A program made the position numbers and the translations under genes. DNA of 64,000 nt from Erysipelotrichaceae bacterium. GTDB lineage: Bacteria > Bacillota_I > Bacilli_A > Erysipelotrichales > Erysipelotrichaceae. The stretch lies in assembly GCA_029974225.1 (NCBI GenBank), contig JARKSP010000008.1, forward strand, positions 62,001 to 126,000, given 5' to 3'. Below are positions 49,656 to 58,542 of the stretch, piece by piece; position 1 is the stretch's first letter; every line of letters starts with the position of its first letter. The notes under the pieces are model-generated. The model saw nothing but the letters and a program-made list of their open reading frames with translations. It did no database searches and was not told where the DNA came from.

Positions 49656-51224
49656 ATGGAAAAGAAGCCTGTTGTATTAATTGTTATGGACGGCATTGGT
49701 CTGAATGAAAAGACTGATGGCAATGCTGTTAAAAATGCTTATACCCCTACATTAGATAGATTATGGGCAACCTGCCCTCATACTGCTATCGCCGCTCATG
49801 GCGAAGCGGTAGGTTTACCTTCTGATGGGGATATGGGAAATTCTGAAGTTGGACATAATGCCTTAGGATGCGGCCAAGTCTACTCGCAGGGAGCTAAACT
49901 GGTTAATGAGTCTCTTGCTTCAAAAGAAATTTATCATTCAGATGTCTGGACTTCTCTAGTGAAAAATGCTAAAGGCCACACTCTGCATTTCATTGGCTTA
50001 TTATCTGATGGTAATGTTCACTCACATATTTCTCATCTGATTGCGATGATCACTCAAGCCAAAGAGGAAGGATTATCGAAAGTTAGAGTTCATGCTTTAC
50101 TGGATGGGCGTGATGTCGGACCTAGAACCGGAGAAATCTATGTCAGGCAACTGGAGGAAGCAATGGCTAAATTAAATGATTCAGCTTTTGATGCCCGAAT
50201 TGCTTCAGGTGGCGGAAGAATGGTTGTTACTATGGACCGTTATGAAGCTAACTGGAAGATGGTTGAAGAAGGCTGGAGAATTCATGTTGAAGGTGTTGGC
50301 AGACAGTTTAACAATGCTACTGAGGCTATTGAAACCTACCGTAAGGAATTGGATCTGGATGACCAATATCTGCCTGGTTTTGTAATTGCTGAAAATGGCA
50401 AGCCGGTTGGAACTATCGATGATCATGACTCAGTTATTCTGTTTAACTTTAGAGGAGATAGAGCTTTAGAAATTTCAAGAGCTTTCGACAACAAAGATTT
50501 ACCTTATATTAAACGCGATAAATACCCTGCGGTCATCTTTGCAGGAATGCTGGAATATGATGGTGACTTACACATTCCAAACAGATATCTGGTAAATCCG
50601 CCACAGATTGAACATACACTATCTGAACTTCTGGTCAATGAGAGAATTCATTCTTATGCCTTAAGTGAAACACAGAAATTTGGTCACATGACTTATTTCT
50701 GGAACGGCAACAGAAGTGAGAAGTTTGATGAAACACTGGAAGTCTGGGAAGAAGTTAAATCTGATATCGTTCCTTTCGACCAGAGACCTTGGATGAAGGC
50801 GGCCGAAATTACCGATTTACTGATTGAAGCAATGAAATCAGATAAATATCAGTTCTTACGTGTCAATTATCCAAATGGTGACATGGTTGGTCATACCGGT
50901 GATTATGCAGCAACAATCGTTGGGGTTGGTGCTGTTGATCTGGCAATAACCAGAGTCTTAAAAGTAGCTGATGAAATGAACTATACCGTCGTCATTACAG
51001 CTGACCATGGTAATGCTGATGAAATGTATCAGAAAAGAAAGAGTCCAGATGCTCCAATTGTTCCATTAACTGCTCACACCTTAAATAAAGTTCCATTTAT
51101 CATCTACAATAATGATGTTGAAGTAAAAGAAGGTAACTTTGGTTTAAGCAATGTAGCAGCTACTCTGGTCAAACTTCTGGGATTGAAGCCACATGAAAAA
51201 TGGAATGAGAGTATCATTAAATAA
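49656..51224 (+). CDS. gpmI: 2,3-bisphosphoglycerate-independent phosphoglycerate mutase
   Basis: 522 aa; VLIVMDGIGLNEKTDGNAV, DGDMGNSEVGHNALG, ITADHGNADEM. Confidence 0.97.
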   Translation: MEKKPVVLIVMDGIGLNEKTDGNAVKNAYTPTLDRLWATCPHTAIAAHGEAVGLPSDGDMGNSEVGHNALGCGQVYSQGAKLVNESLASKEIYHSDVWTSLVKNAKGHTLHFIGLLSDGNVHSHISHLIAMITQAKEEGLSKVRVHALLDGRDVGPRTGEIYVRQLEEAMAKLNDSAFDARIASGGGRMVVTMDRYEANWKMVEEGWRIHVEGVGRQFNNATEAIETYRKELDLDDQYLPGFVIAENGKPVGTIDDHDSVILFNFRGDRALEISRAFDNKDLPYIKRDKYPAVIFAGMLEYDGDLHIPNRYLVNPPQIEHTLSELLVNERIHSYALSETQKFGHMTYFWNGNRSEKFDETLEVWEEVKSDIVPFDQRPWMKAAEITDLLIEAMKSDKYQFLRVNYPNGDMVGHTGDYAATIVGVGAVDLAITRVLKVADEMNYTVVITADHGNADEMYQKRKSPDAPIVPLTAHTLNKVPFIIYNNDVEVKEGNFGLSNVAATLVKLLGLKPHEKWNESIIK

Positions 51225-51718
51225 TGGTTGAAGCTGTATTTACTTTCTTTAGTGCTTTGGGAAGTGAATTCGCCCTGTTTATGATTTCTATGATTCCTCT
51301 TATTGAATTAAGAGGAGCGATTATCTTTGCTTCGGCTATCGGTTTTCCCTGGTACAAAGCTTTACCCATCTGTATTATTTCAAATATGCTCCCGGTTCCC
51401 TTTTTACTGATTTTCGGAATGAAAATTGTAAAATATTTAAAGAAGACTAAACTTTTTGGTCCTTTCTTTACTAAATACGAAGAGAAACTGCATACCAAAA
51501 GTGCAGAGGTTGAAAAATATGGTTTTTTCGCCTTGACAGTTTTTGTTGGTCTTCCCGTGCCAGCTACCGGAGCCTGGAGTGGGTCGCTGGTAGCGACAAT
51601 TCTGCAGTTTGATTTTAAAAAGGCTTTGCTGTCAATATTTCTGGGAGTTTGTGTTGCAGCAATTATTATGACTCTTGCCTGTTATGGTGCTTTCGGGTTT
51701 TTAAGATTGTTTGTTTAG
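51224..51718 (+). CDS. COG2426-like small multidrug export family membrane protein
   Basis: 164 aa; MIPLIELRGAIIFASAIGFPWYKALPICIISNMLPVPFLLIF, GLPVPATGAWSGSLVATIL. Confidence 0.85.
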   Translation: MVEAVFTFFSALGSEFALFMISMIPLIELRGAIIFASAIGFPWYKALPICIISNMLPVPFLLIFGMKIVKYLKKTKLFGPFFTKYEEKLHTKSAEVEKYGFFALTVFVGLPVPATGAWSGSLVATILQFDFKKALLSIFLGVCVAAIIMTLACYGAFGFLRLFV

Positions 51719-51767
51719 AAGACTTAAATCAGGTCTTCTTTTCTTATATAATGAGGTTGGTGATTTT

Positions 51768-52253
51768 ATGAGAGTTGTTTGTTTTGAAAAAGCCCATGAA
51801 GAAAATGGCTATTTAAGTGTCTGGTATCCCTGCAGCTTCTTTTTGGATGGCTACAAGTTCTGGTGTGTTGAACAATATCTGCAGTATCGCAAGGCTGTGA
51901 TGTTTAATGATGATTATCGCGCTGATAAGCTTTTATACGCCAAGGATAGAGAAGATATCATCAAATACAGCAAAGGCACTGTCAATTATGTTGATAAAGT
52001 ATGGAACGCCCGCCGACACATCAACCTGTATAAGGCCAATTATGCTAAATTTTCACAGAATCAGAAGCTTAAAGACCTTCTTTTGGCTACCGAAGATATT
52101 TGCCTGGCCAAATGCGGTAAAACAGATAAGGTATGGGGTACAGGTCTAAACTATGGTGACACCAGGCTTTATAATCTTTCCCGCTGGGAAGGACTCAATC
52201 TGCATGGTTTTGCCTTAATGGAAGTCAGAGATACTCTAAAAAAAGAAGCCTGA
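51768..52253 (+). CDS. NADAR family protein
   Basis: ORF 51711..52253, ATG 51768; YLSVWYPCSFFLDGYKFWCVEQYLQYRKAVMF, VWGTGLNYGDTRLYNLSRWEGLNLHGFALMEVR. Confidence 0.87.
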   Translation: MRVVCFEKAHEENGYLSVWYPCSFFLDGYKFWCVEQYLQYRKAVMFNDDYRADKLLYAKDREDIIKYSKGTVNYVDKVWNARRHINLYKANYAKFSQNQKLKDLLLATEDICLAKCGKTDKVWGTGLNYGDTRLYNLSRWEGLNLHGFALMEVRDTLKKEA

Positions 52254-52263
52254 TGGCTTCTTA
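52238..52263 (-). terminator. Terminator overlapping the NADAR and divIC stop codons
   Basis: AAGAAGCC (52243-52250) / GGCTTCTT (52255-52262); T-run on the minus strand side, terminating divIC. Confidence 0.75.
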
Positions 52264-52593
52264 ATCCTTATCTTCTGTAAGCGGAGGAAGAACATAGATC
52301 TGTTCGTTCTCCTTAGTAATCAGATATTTGCCTCTGGCAACTGCACTGACGTAGTTTTCATCTGTCAGTTTTTCTTTCTGTGTTTCTAAACTTTCTTTTT
52401 CCGCTTCTAATTTAGCTATCTCTTTTTCTGATTCTTTGACATCCCCTCTTAAAGAAAATGTCGTTTTTACTTCCTTGTACATTTGAAAGTACATATATAC
52501 AATAGCCGCAATCATTGCGGTTGCTAATAATAGTTTTATCAGTTTGCCTAAAGGATTAGACTTTTTTACTTTTCTTTTCGTCATCTTTATCAC
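52261..52593 (-). CDS. divIC: Septum formation initiator family protein DivIC-like
   Basis: 110 aa; single TM followed by coiled coil KESEKEIAKLEAEKESLETQKEKLTDENYVSAVARGKYLITKENEQIYVLP. Confidence 0.87.
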   Translation of the reverse strand: MIKMTKRKVKKSNPLGKLIKLLLATAMIAAIVYMYFQMYKEVKTTFSLRGDVKESEKEIAKLEAEKESLETQKEKLTDENYVSAVARGKYLITKENEQIYVLPPLTEDKD

Positions 52594-52693
52594 CTGTCAT
52601 TTAGTACCTTATTAAAGCATTTTTCCCCTGCTTTTTCAAGGATTTATGTCAAAAAAAGTCTATCAATGATATACTGATGGTACTAAGTGAGGT

Positions 52694-53539
52694 GTGTTTA
52701 TGTTCCCATTAATCTTACAATCCGATTTTGGCAGAGCTGATGGCGCAGTCAGTGCCATGTATGGCGTTGCCTGTACTGTTGCTCCAGCTATCAGAATTTA
52801 TGATTTAACTCATGATATTCCCCAATACGACATCTGGGAAGCCAGCTATCGTCTGATTCAGACTATTAACTATTGGCCAAAGGGCAGTGTTTTTGTTTCG
52901 GTTGTCGACCCGGGAGTGGGCAGTGAAAGAAAATCGCTGGTGGTTAAAGCCAATAATGATACCTATGTGGTTACTCCCGATAATGGCACACTTACTCATA
53001 TTAAAAGGATTCTGGGAATAAAAGAAGCCCGGATTCTCGATGAAGAAATTAACAGGCTGCCAAATTCCGGAGAAAGTTATACCTTCCATGGCCGTGATAT
53101 TTATGCCTATACGGGAGCCCGACTGGCTTGTGGTCTTATTTCCTTTGAGGATGTTGGCCCTTTATATGATGTCGATAGCGTCGTCGAGCTGCCGGTATCA
53201 AGACCATCTATTGAAAATGATGTTATTTCAGGTTCAATTGATGTCCTGGATGTCAGATATGGTTCACTGTGGACCAATATACCTCGCAGACTGTTCAGAC
53301 AATTGGGTATTGGTATTTCAGATAAAGTAGAGGTCACAATTTCAAATAATACCCGAACCATCTATAGTAACGTTCTGGTTTATGCCAGAAGTTTTGCTGA
53401 TGTCAATGTTGGTGAATCTTTGCTTTATGTTAATTCTTTAGATTGTGTAGCAATTGCTATCAATCAGGGCAGTTTTGCCAAAGCCTATAACATCGGGACA
53501 GGTATTAACTGGAAGATTAAACTCAGAAAATCTGCTTGA
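52694..53539 (+). CDS. SAM hydroxide adenosyltransferase family protein (DUF62), copy 1
   Basis: 281 aa; LQSDFGRADGAVSAMYGVA, VFVSVVDPGVGSERKSLVV, TPDNGTLTHI, FHGRDIYAYTGARLA. Confidence 0.9.
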   Translation: MFMFPLILQSDFGRADGAVSAMYGVACTVAPAIRIYDLTHDIPQYDIWEASYRLIQTINYWPKGSVFVSVVDPGVGSERKSLVVKANNDTYVVTPDNGTLTHIKRILGIKEARILDEEINRLPNSGESYTFHGRDIYAYTGARLACGLISFEDVGPLYDVDSVVELPVSRPSIENDVISGSIDVLDVRYGSLWTNIPRRLFRQLGIGISDKVEVTISNNTRTIYSNVLVYARSFADVNVGESLLYVNSLDCVAIAINQGSFAKAYNIGTGINWKIKLRKSA

Positions 53540-53564
53540 CATAAAATGCTTTACTCAATAAAAT
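53536..53564 (+). promoter_or_regulatory. Sigma-A-like promoter TTGACA-N17-TAAAAT overlapping the stop codon of DUF62 copy 1
   Basis: -35 53536-53541, -10 53559-53564, 17-bp spacer. Confidence 0.75.
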
Positions 53565-53570
53565 AAATCC

Positions 53571-53627
53571 ATAAGGGGATATGTTGATTTATTAAATGAC
53601 ATCCTTTGTGGATGTCGTTTTATATTT
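53571..53627 (+). promoter_or_regulatory. Candidate transcription attenuator in the leader of the ECF transporter operon
   Basis: Predicted RNA start near 53571; terminator hairpin GACATCC-tttg-TGGATGTC then TTTTATATTTT at about 53598-53627; upstream GGATATGT (53577-53584) can compete for ACATCC. Confidence 0.55.
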
Positions 53628-53679
53628 TGGGCAATTACACTATTGTGTTAATTATATTGCAGGAAAAAAGGAGAAATAT

Positions 53680-54258
53680 ATGAAGAAAGAAAGTATTGGA
53701 AAAATTTTATTAGGAAAATGGGACACTAAGACTATTGTTGGTGTAGCTATTGGGATTGCTTTATTTGCTGTATTAATGGTTTATGGCTCAATTAAAGTAT
53801 TCACTAACACTAACCTGTCACTAGCTATGATTGTTCCTGTTATCGTTGGCGGATTATTTGGACCACTGCCTGCGGCTTTAGTTTGCGGATTGGGTAACGT
53901 TTTGGCTGACCTGATTGGGGGCTGGGGCTTATGGTTCGACTGGTCAATCGGTAATGCTGCATTAGGTTTTATCGTCGGCTGTTTAAAACTATATGGTGCC
54001 GATATTGAAGACGGGGTCTTTGATATTAAGCATATGGTTATCTATGCTGTATTAGCTGTATTAGGCAACATCCTGGCATTTGGCGTTATCACTCCAATAT
54101 TCACTAAAATCCTGTTTGGCGGAGAGTTAAACATCACAATCGCTCAAGGCTGGTTTGCTGCTGTCTCTAACGCTACAGTATTAATCATTGCTGGTATTCC
54201 TATCTTAAAAGCTTTAGCAGCTAGAAACGCTCGTGGCAAAAACTTAACAAAAGAATAA
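53680..54258 (+). CDS. ECF transporter S component (UPF0397-like)
   Basis: ORF 53596..54258, ATG 53680 after AAAGGAG; VIVGGLFGPLPAALVCGLGNVLADLIGGWGLWFDWSIGNAALGFIVG. Confidence 0.85.
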   Translation: MKKESIGKILLGKWDTKTIVGVAIGIALFAVLMVYGSIKVFTNTNLSLAMIVPVIVGGLFGPLPAALVCGLGNVLADLIGGWGLWFDWSIGNAALGFIVGCLKLYGADIEDGVFDIKHMVIYAVLAVLGNILAFGVITPIFTKILFGGELNITIAQGWFAAVSNATVLIIAGIPILKALAARNARGKNLTKE

Positions 54259-54259
54259 T

Positions 54260-55972
54260 ATGTCAAAATCGCCTATTATTGAATTTAAAGACTTCACGTT
54301 TAGATATAGCTCTCAACTTGAACCGACTTTAAAGAATATAAACTTAACAATATATGAGGGGGAAAAAGTGCTTATTTTAGGACCGAGCGGGTGCGGAAAA
54401 AGTACTTTAGCCAATTGTATTAATGGCTTGGTTCCCTTCTCATATCCAGGCGAAATTCAAGGATCTTGTAAAATTGCTGGAACTGAGACCTCATCTTCTA
54501 GCATTTTTAATTTAAGTGCTGTTGTTGGTACAGTACTTCAGGATTCTGACGCTCAGTTTGTTGGTTTATCTGTCGGTGGAGATATTGCTTATGCACTGGA
54601 AAACGATAATATGCCACGAGAGGAAATGCTTCCACGTGTATTAAACTCTGCAACCCTTGTCGGTATGCATGAATTCTTAGAACATGTTCCTTACAACCTT
54701 TCCGGTGGACAGAAACAACGTGTTTCTTTAGCCGGTATTATGCATGATCATGTCAAGGTTCTTCTTTTCGACGAACCGTTAGCTGCTCTTGACCCTCAGA
54801 TGGGTAATCAGGCTATTGATCTGATTGATCAGATTCAAAAGAACAATAACTGTACTGTTGTTATTATCGAACACCGCCTAGAAGATGTCTTATATCGTCC
54901 TGTTGATAGAATAATTCTGTTAGAGGATGGACAGATTGTTGCAGATATGACCCCTAACGAACTGCTTTGTTCAAACATAATAGTTGAAAAAGGCATTAGG
55001 GAACCTCTATATCTGCAAGCCTTAAAGATGGCTGGCTGTAATGTCACGATTGAAGATAATCCCTGCAATGTTTTTGATATTAACCTTGATAAATATAAAG
55101 ATCAGCTGGTATCCTTCTACACTAGCGTAGATACAAGTAAGCCTGTCGAGGAGAAAGAAGTAGTTTTAGAAGTTAAAAATGTTGATTTTTCTTACGACAA
55201 GAAAAAAGCCTTGGATGATGTTTCATTTTCAGTCAATAAAGCCGATAAAATTGCGGTGGTCGGAAAAAACGGCGCCGGAAAATCAACAGCGGCTAAACTT
55301 ATCTGCGGCATCCTTCGTCCTGATAAAGGAAAAGTTCTTTTAGAGGGTGTTGACTATCTCAAATATTCAATCAAAGAACTGGGTCAGAAAATAGGTTATG
55401 TCATGCAGAACCCTAACCAGATGCTGGTTAAAGACATCATCAGGGATGAGGTTTCTCTGGGTTTGGTTCTTAACGGCAAATCTGAAGAAGAAATTGAAAG
55501 AAATATTGAGGAGGCACTGAAAAAATGTGATATCTGGCCAATGAGAAACTGGCCTATTTCAGTTGTCAGCTATGGTCAGAAAAAGCGCGTAACTATCGCT
55601 TCCATTCTGGCAATGAATCCTGAAATCATTCTTTTGGATGAACCAACGGCTGGCCAGGATTATCGTGTCTATACTGAAATAATGTCTTTTCTGGAAACCT
55701 TAAACAGGAATTATGGCATCACCATTCTGTTCATTACTCATGATATGCATCTGGCAATTGAATATACTGATCGAGCAATTGTCTTTGCTGATGGAAAATG
55801 TATTGGCGATGATTCCGTATTCAAGATTTTATCAAATAATGACATTATTGAACAGGCCAATCTGAAGCAGACTTCTCTATATTCTTTAGCTACCAGAATA
55901 GGTCTTAATCCTGAAGACTTTATTGAATCATTTATTGTAGCGGAAAGGAGAAAGCGTCATGAAAAATCTTAA
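54260..55972 (+). CDS. ECF transporter double ATPase (YkoD/CbiO-like fusion)
   Basis: 570 aa; two Walker A (GPSGCGKST, GKNGAGKST), NLSGGQKQRVSLAG and VVSYGQKKRVTIAS signatures, two Walker B. Confidence 0.94.
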   Translation: MSKSPIIEFKDFTFRYSSQLEPTLKNINLTIYEGEKVLILGPSGCGKSTLANCINGLVPFSYPGEIQGSCKIAGTETSSSSIFNLSAVVGTVLQDSDAQFVGLSVGGDIAYALENDNMPREEMLPRVLNSATLVGMHEFLEHVPYNLSGGQKQRVSLAGIMHDHVKVLLFDEPLAALDPQMGNQAIDLIDQIQKNNNCTVVIIEHRLEDVLYRPVDRIILLEDGQIVADMTPNELLCSNIIVEKGIREPLYLQALKMAGCNVTIEDNPCNVFDINLDKYKDQLVSFYTSVDTSKPVEEKEVVLEVKNVDFSYDKKKALDDVSFSVNKADKIAVVGKNGAGKSTAAKLICGILRPDKGKVLLEGVDYLKYSIKELGQKIGYVMQNPNQMLVKDIIRDEVSLGLVLNGKSEEEIERNIEEALKKCDIWPMRNWPISVVSYGQKKRVTIASILAMNPEIILLDEPTAGQDYRVYTEIMSFLETLNRNYGITILFITHDMHLAIEYTDRAIVFADGKCIGDDSVFKILSNNDIIEQANLKQTSLYSLATRIGLNPEDFIESFIVAERRKRHEKS

Positions 55973-56810
55973 TATTATTAATCTGACAAAGGGAGAAACC
56001 TTCCTGCATCAGCTTTCTGGCACCACTAAAGTCCGACTGTTCGCTGTTTTAATGGTTTATGTGACGATGTCGTTTGACTTGCCAATAATCTTACCGTTAT
56101 TTATTGTTACAATTGTTGGCCTAGTTTCACTAAAGCCAAGCTGGAAAGTAATTAAACCTGTTGTTATCTTTGTTGTTGCTATGAATATAGTAAACATCGT
56201 CCTGTTCTGGTTAGCTAATCCGCATTGTGGTTTTGAATACACTGGTGATAAAACTGTCTTATTTGCTTTCACTGATTATCTTGTTGTCACTAAAGGGACT
56301 TTCTGGTACCTGACAGTCAGGCTTTTAAAGATGCTGACTTCCTTTACCACTTCTTTAGTCTTCATCATGTCTATTACTCCAAGTGAGTTAGCTGCCGGCC
56401 TTACTTCATTAGGCCTGCCTTATAAGCTTGGCAGCATTGTTGAACTGGCTTTCAGATATATTCCTGACATTTCTAGAGATTATGAAAACATCTCTATCTC
56501 AATGCAGTGTCGAGGCTTGGAATTAGATGCCAAGAAAATAAAACCCATAGAACGCTTAAAGCAGATGATTATTATTCTGATTCCTTTAATTGTTACTTCG
56601 TTTGATCGCGTTGGCAACATTTCCAATGCTATGGACTTAAGAGGATTTGGAAAAGGGAAACAGAGGTCATATTATTCTGAGTACCCTGAAAGAAGAAACG
56701 ATACAATCTTTAAGGTCATCTACTGTTTAATTGCTCTCTTCTGTGTCTACTATATCGTTTCAGGCCTTATCTCTCCGCGTGATCCTAAAATGTGGATTTA
56801 CTGGAGCTGA
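55959..56810 (+). CDS. ECF transporter T component (CbiQ-like)
   Basis: 283 aa; multiple TM; SISMQCRGLELDAKK and NAMDLRGFGKGK coupling motifs. Confidence 0.93.
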   Translation: MKNLNIINLTKGETFLHQLSGTTKVRLFAVLMVYVTMSFDLPIILPLFIVTIVGLVSLKPSWKVIKPVVIFVVAMNIVNIVLFWLANPHCGFEYTGDKTVLFAFTDYLVVTKGTFWYLTVRLLKMLTSFTTSLVFIMSITPSELAAGLTSLGLPYKLGSIVELAFRYIPDISRDYENISISMQCRGLELDAKKIKPIERLKQMIIILIPLIVTSFDRVGNISNAMDLRGFGKGKQRSYYSEYPERRNDTIFKVIYCLIALFCVYYIVSGLISPRDPKMWIYWS

Positions 56811-56812
56811 TT

Positions 56813-57655
56813 ATGAATTATCCAACCATCGTAATGATGACAGACTTTGGCGCCGACAATATTAGTGCCTGTGCCATGAAAGGTGTCTGTAAAACTGTTT
56901 GTAATGACCTGGTTACTGCTGATCTGACTCATTCAGTTATACCATTCAACACCTGGGAAGCCAGTGCCTACCTTATTTATGTTGAACCTTTCTGGCCTAA
57001 AGGAACTATCTTTGTCAGTGTTGTTGACCCTGGTGTGGGGACGAAAAGAAAAGCCTGTGTTGCCAAACTAAAAGATGGCAATTATGTGGTCACACCAGAT
57101 AATGGCACCTTAACCCATGTCTTCTATGAAATTGGCATACAGGAAGTACGGGAAATTGATGAATCCATCAATCGTTTGCCGGCAACAAAAGACACTTCTG
57201 TTTTTCATGGTCGTGATCTGTTTGCCTACTGTGCTGCCAGATTAGCGGCAAACATTATTTCCTATGAAGAGGTTGGGCCGCTTTATCCGGTTGAAAGCAT
57301 TGTCTTGCATAATACTTTTTATAATCCGGTCATCAGGGAAAATCACATAGAAGGATTGATTACTGCTGTTTTTAAACATTTTGGTAATTTATTTACCAAT
57401 ATTCACTATGAAGACTTCAATAAAGCCGGCTTTAAAGAAGGTGATTATGTTGATGTCAGAATCACTCATAAAGATGAGATTAAATTTAATCAGAAGGTGC
57501 TGTATCAAAAATCGTTTGGCTATGTTGATATTAATCAGCCGATTATATTCAATGGTTCAAACCTGGTAATCTGCCTGGCTTTAAATCAGGGCAGCTTTGC
57601 GGAAGTCTATCAAATATCTTCTGGTATGGATTGGAGGGTTGAGTTTAAAAAATGA
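56813..57655 (+). CDS. SAM hydroxide adenosyltransferase family protein (DUF62), copy 2
   Basis: ORF 56792..57655, ATG 56813; MMTDFGADNISACAMKGV, YVEPFWPKGTIFVSVVDPGVGTKRKACVA, FHGRDLFAY. Confidence 0.9.
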   Translation: MNYPTIVMMTDFGADNISACAMKGVCKTVCNDLVTADLTHSVIPFNTWEASAYLIYVEPFWPKGTIFVSVVDPGVGTKRKACVAKLKDGNYVVTPDNGTLTHVFYEIGIQEVREIDESINRLPATKDTSVFHGRDLFAYCAARLAANIISYEEVGPLYPVESIVLHNTFYNPVIRENHIEGLITAVFKHFGNLFTNIHYEDFNKAGFKEGDYVDVRITHKDEIKFNQKVLYQKSFGYVDINQPIIFNGSNLVICLALNQGSFAEVYQISSGMDWRVEFKK

Positions 57656-58506
57656 AACCAAATATTGTCTGGCAGACCGACTTCAGCTTAACCTGGGGAG
57701 CAGTAAGCAGTATGCGTGGCGTTGTTAAACAGGTCGACCGTGAGCTGGAGTGTTATGACATCACTCACGATATTGAACAGTTCAATGTCCTGGCGGCTTC
57801 AAGAGAGCTGATGTATGTTGAACCCTTCTGGCCTAAAGGAACTATCTTTGTCAGCGTTGTTGATCCGGGGGTTGGCACACCAAGAAAAGCCTGTGTCGCT
57901 CTATTGAATGACGGCAACTATGTAGTTACACCTGATAACGGAACTTTAACCCATTTGTTTTATAATGTTGGAATTAGAGAAGTTAGAGAAATTGATACCA
58001 CTGTCAACCGCTATAAAGGAACTGAAGATGTATCAGTTTTCCATGGTCGTGATATCTTTGCCTACACTGCTGCCAGGCTGGCCAGCGGAATAATTTCCTT
58101 TGAGCAGGTTGGAGCAAGTTATCCGGTAGAAGAAATCGTTGTTGAAGATTACATCTATTTAAGAGCAAAGGTTGCTGATAATAATATCAAAGGAATTGTC
58201 ACCAGTGTTTCAGATCCTTTCGGTTCTATTATCTTCAATGTTCTGACAAAAGACTTTAATCAGGTTGGCTACAGTCATGGCGATATTGTCCATGTTGAAA
58301 TCGTTCATAACGATAAAGTCTATTTTAAAGATGATGTTCTATATGAAAAATCATTTGGCTATGTCGACTTAAACAAGCCTGTTCTATACAATTCCAGCAG
58401 TAATTACATCTCTATTGGTTTAAATCAGAATAACTTCCGAGATATCTACCAGATAAAGGATGGTAAAGACTGGCTTGTCAAATTGTCAAAATTAAAAGAA
58501 GATTAA
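57652..58506 (+). CDS. SAM hydroxide adenosyltransferase family protein (DUF62), copy 3
   Basis: 284 aa; WQTDFSLTWGAVSSMRGVV, YVEPFWPKGTIFVSVVDPGVGTPRKACVA, FHGRDIFAY; overlaps copy 2 stop by 4 nt. Confidence 0.9.
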   Translation: MKPNIVWQTDFSLTWGAVSSMRGVVKQVDRELECYDITHDIEQFNVLAASRELMYVEPFWPKGTIFVSVVDPGVGTPRKACVALLNDGNYVVTPDNGTLTHLFYNVGIREVREIDTTVNRYKGTEDVSVFHGRDIFAYTAARLASGIISFEQVGASYPVEEIVVEDYIYLRAKVADNNIKGIVTSVSDPFGSIIFNVLTKDFNQVGYSHGDIVHVEIVHNDKVYFKDDVLYEKSFGYVDLNKPVLYNSSSNYISIGLNQNNFRDIYQIKDGKDWLVKLSKLKED

Positions 58507-58542
58507 CTCTTCTTTTTTTCTTGGTCAATTTTATTTTCCCGC

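Noticed and set aside
53562-53596. AATAAATC-CATA...TATG-GATTTATT hairpin upstream of the ECF S component as the aptamer itself
   Set aside because: Its 5' arm overlaps the -10 element of the predicted promoter and would not be in that promoter's RNA; it could only form in readthrough transcripts, so I did not call it the aptamer.
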